From Clostridium sp. (GTDB lineage: Bacteria; Bacillota; Clostridia; Clostridiales; Clostridiaceae): 15,461 nucleotides of DNA. Shown in pieces: positions 14,662-15,461 of this stretch. Location: the NCBI GenBank assembly GCA_003539755.1, contig DPOH01000043.1, positions 1-15,461 on the forward strand. The letters are read 5' to 3'. Both the position numbers and the translations under genes were made by a program. Each line of letters starts with the position of its first letter. Position 1 is the stretch's first letter. Under the pieces are notes generated by a model. The model made no database searches, was not told the DNA's origin, and saw only the letters and a list, made by a program, of their open reading frames with translations.

Positions 14662-15352
14662 TTTTATATCCAACTCCCCATACAACTTTTAAATATCTAG
14701 GATTCTTGCTGTCAATTTCAATCTTTTCTCTTATATTTCTTACATGAACCATTATGGTTTCGGTACTTATTGCTGCCTCATTCCAAACTCTTTCATATAT
14801 CTCTTCTGCTGAGAATACTCTTCCTGGATTTTTCATTAAAAGTTCTAAAATATTAAATTCCTTTGGAGTAAGCTTTACCCCTTCCCCATCTACTGTTACT
14901 TCTTTAGTATCCGTATTAAGTTCAATTCCCCCAACTTCATAAATATTGCTCTTTTCATTCTTTCCCTTCACAACATTTAAATACTTCTTATATCTTCTAA
15001 GCTGAGAGTTTACCCTTGCCAGAAGTTCCATTGGATTAAATGGCTTTGTTACGTAGTCATCAGCTCCAATATTAAGTCCCATTATCTTATCCATTTCTTC
15101 TGATTTTGCAGAAAGCATTATTACCGGAAATTCATAATGCTCTCTAAGCTTCATAACCATTGTTATCCCATCCATCTTAGGCATCATTATGTCTACTATA
15201 GCCAAATGAATATTTTCTTTTTCAATAACTTTAATTCCTTCTATTCCATTGCACGCTTTAAAAACATTGTATCCTTGGTTTTTTAAATAAATTCCTATCG
15301 CATCACAAATTTCTTTTTCATCTTCTACTACTAAAACATTATATAATTCCAT
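14648..15352 (-). CDS. OmpR/PhoB-family response regulator
   Basis: A DNA-binding regulator of 234 residues, partner of the overlapping histidine kinase gene. The receiver domain (about 1-120) has acidic residues E10 and D11, the phosphoacceptor D54 in AIVDIMMPKMDG, S81 and K103 in VTKPF. The C-terminal winged helix (about 136-232) carries LTPKEFNILELLMKNPGRVFS, the recognition-helix region TIMVHVRNIREKIE, and the ending VWGVGYKID typical of the family. It resembles VanR-like regulators in size and layout, but nothing nearby indicates vancomycin resistance. ATG 15352 has GGGGTG (15358-15363) 5 nt upstream. Targets are unknown; the neighbouring unknown gene and hydrolase are candidates by position only. 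Confidence 0.93.
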   Translation of the reverse strand: MELYNVLVVEDEKEICDAIGIYLKNQGYNVFKACNGIEGIKVIEKENIHLAIVDIMMPKMDGITMVMKLREHYEFPVIMLSAKSEEMDKIMGLNIGADDYVTKPFNPMELLARVNSQLRRYKKYLNVVKGKNEKSNIYEVGGIELNTDTKEVTVDGEGVKLTPKEFNILELLMKNPGRVFSAEEIYERVWNEAAISTETIMVHVRNIREKIEIDSKNPRYLKVVWGVGYKIDKQ

Positions 15353-15392
15353 ATTAACACCCCGTATATCTAAACTTTCTTAATCTACTTTG

Positions 15393-15398
15393 ATTATA
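15393..15398 (-). promoter_or_regulatory. Probable -10 box of the two-component operon
   Basis: A perfect TATAAT on the minus strand lies about 40 nt before the regulator start codon. No good -35 box is seen at 16-18 nt, which would suit a regulated promoter. The adjacent GTATATACTACTGTAC (15401-15416) is partly symmetric and might bind a regulator. Confidence 0.5.
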
Positions 15399-15461
15399 AA
15401 GTACAGTAGTATATACGAAAGCCTAAATGACTCAAAAAATTTCAATCCATCTGCTTTCCTC

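Noticed and set aside
14648..15352. vanR/vanS glycopeptide-resistance regulators
   Set aside because: The domain layout is only generally similar, and no van resistance genes occur in the window.

Overview
The window looks like chromosomal DNA from a low-GC Gram-positive anaerobe, most likely Clostridium sensu stricto. Support: very AT-rich DNA, strong AGGAGG-type ribosome binding sites, TTGATT/TATAAT-type promoters, a T-box riboswitch, and an archaeal-type aspartyl-tRNA synthetase in one operon with gatCAB. There is no rRNA, tRNA, phage, insertion-sequence or CRISPR signature. It reads as ordinary core genome with a few poorly characterised genes between the housekeeping blocks.

Layout. (1) 27-2085, plus strand: ilvB-ilvN, the catalytic and regulatory subunits of acetohydroxyacid synthase, ending in a bidirectional terminator. 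(2) 2138-4003, minus strand: an orphan P-loop GTPase-like protein of 621 residues that I cannot assign to a named family. (3) 4277-4639, plus strand: a YccF-family membrane protein. (4) 4708-10011, minus strand: the operon promoter, a roughly 380-nt T-box leader, aspS, a short heptad-repeat element, gatC, gatA and gatB. It ends in a 21-bp hairpin shared with yccF. (5) 10150-10538, minus strand: a single-span membrane miniprotein with its own promoter and a possible leader mini-ORF. (6) 10729-12323, minus strand: a secreted alpha/beta hydrolase, and a 114-residue unknown protein behind a good promoter. (7) 12393-15398, minus strand: an OmpR-family response regulator translationally coupled to a large multi-pass histidine kinase.

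How the parts work together. AspRS charges tRNA-Asp and, if non-discriminating, also mischarges tRNA-Asn with aspartate. GatCAB amidates Asp-tRNA-Asn and Glu-tRNA-Gln. The T-box specifier loop carries the overlapping codons GAA (Glu) and AAC (Asn) as GAAC. This matches the dual-specificity T-box described for the transamidation operon of Clostridium acetobutylicum, so the operon could sense both tRNA-Glu and tRNA-Asn.

The best candidates for something undescribed are the orphan GTPase (2138-4003), the heptad-repeat element between aspS and gatC, and the small-protein locus at 10150-10538. The best-supported unusual system is the two-codon T-box.
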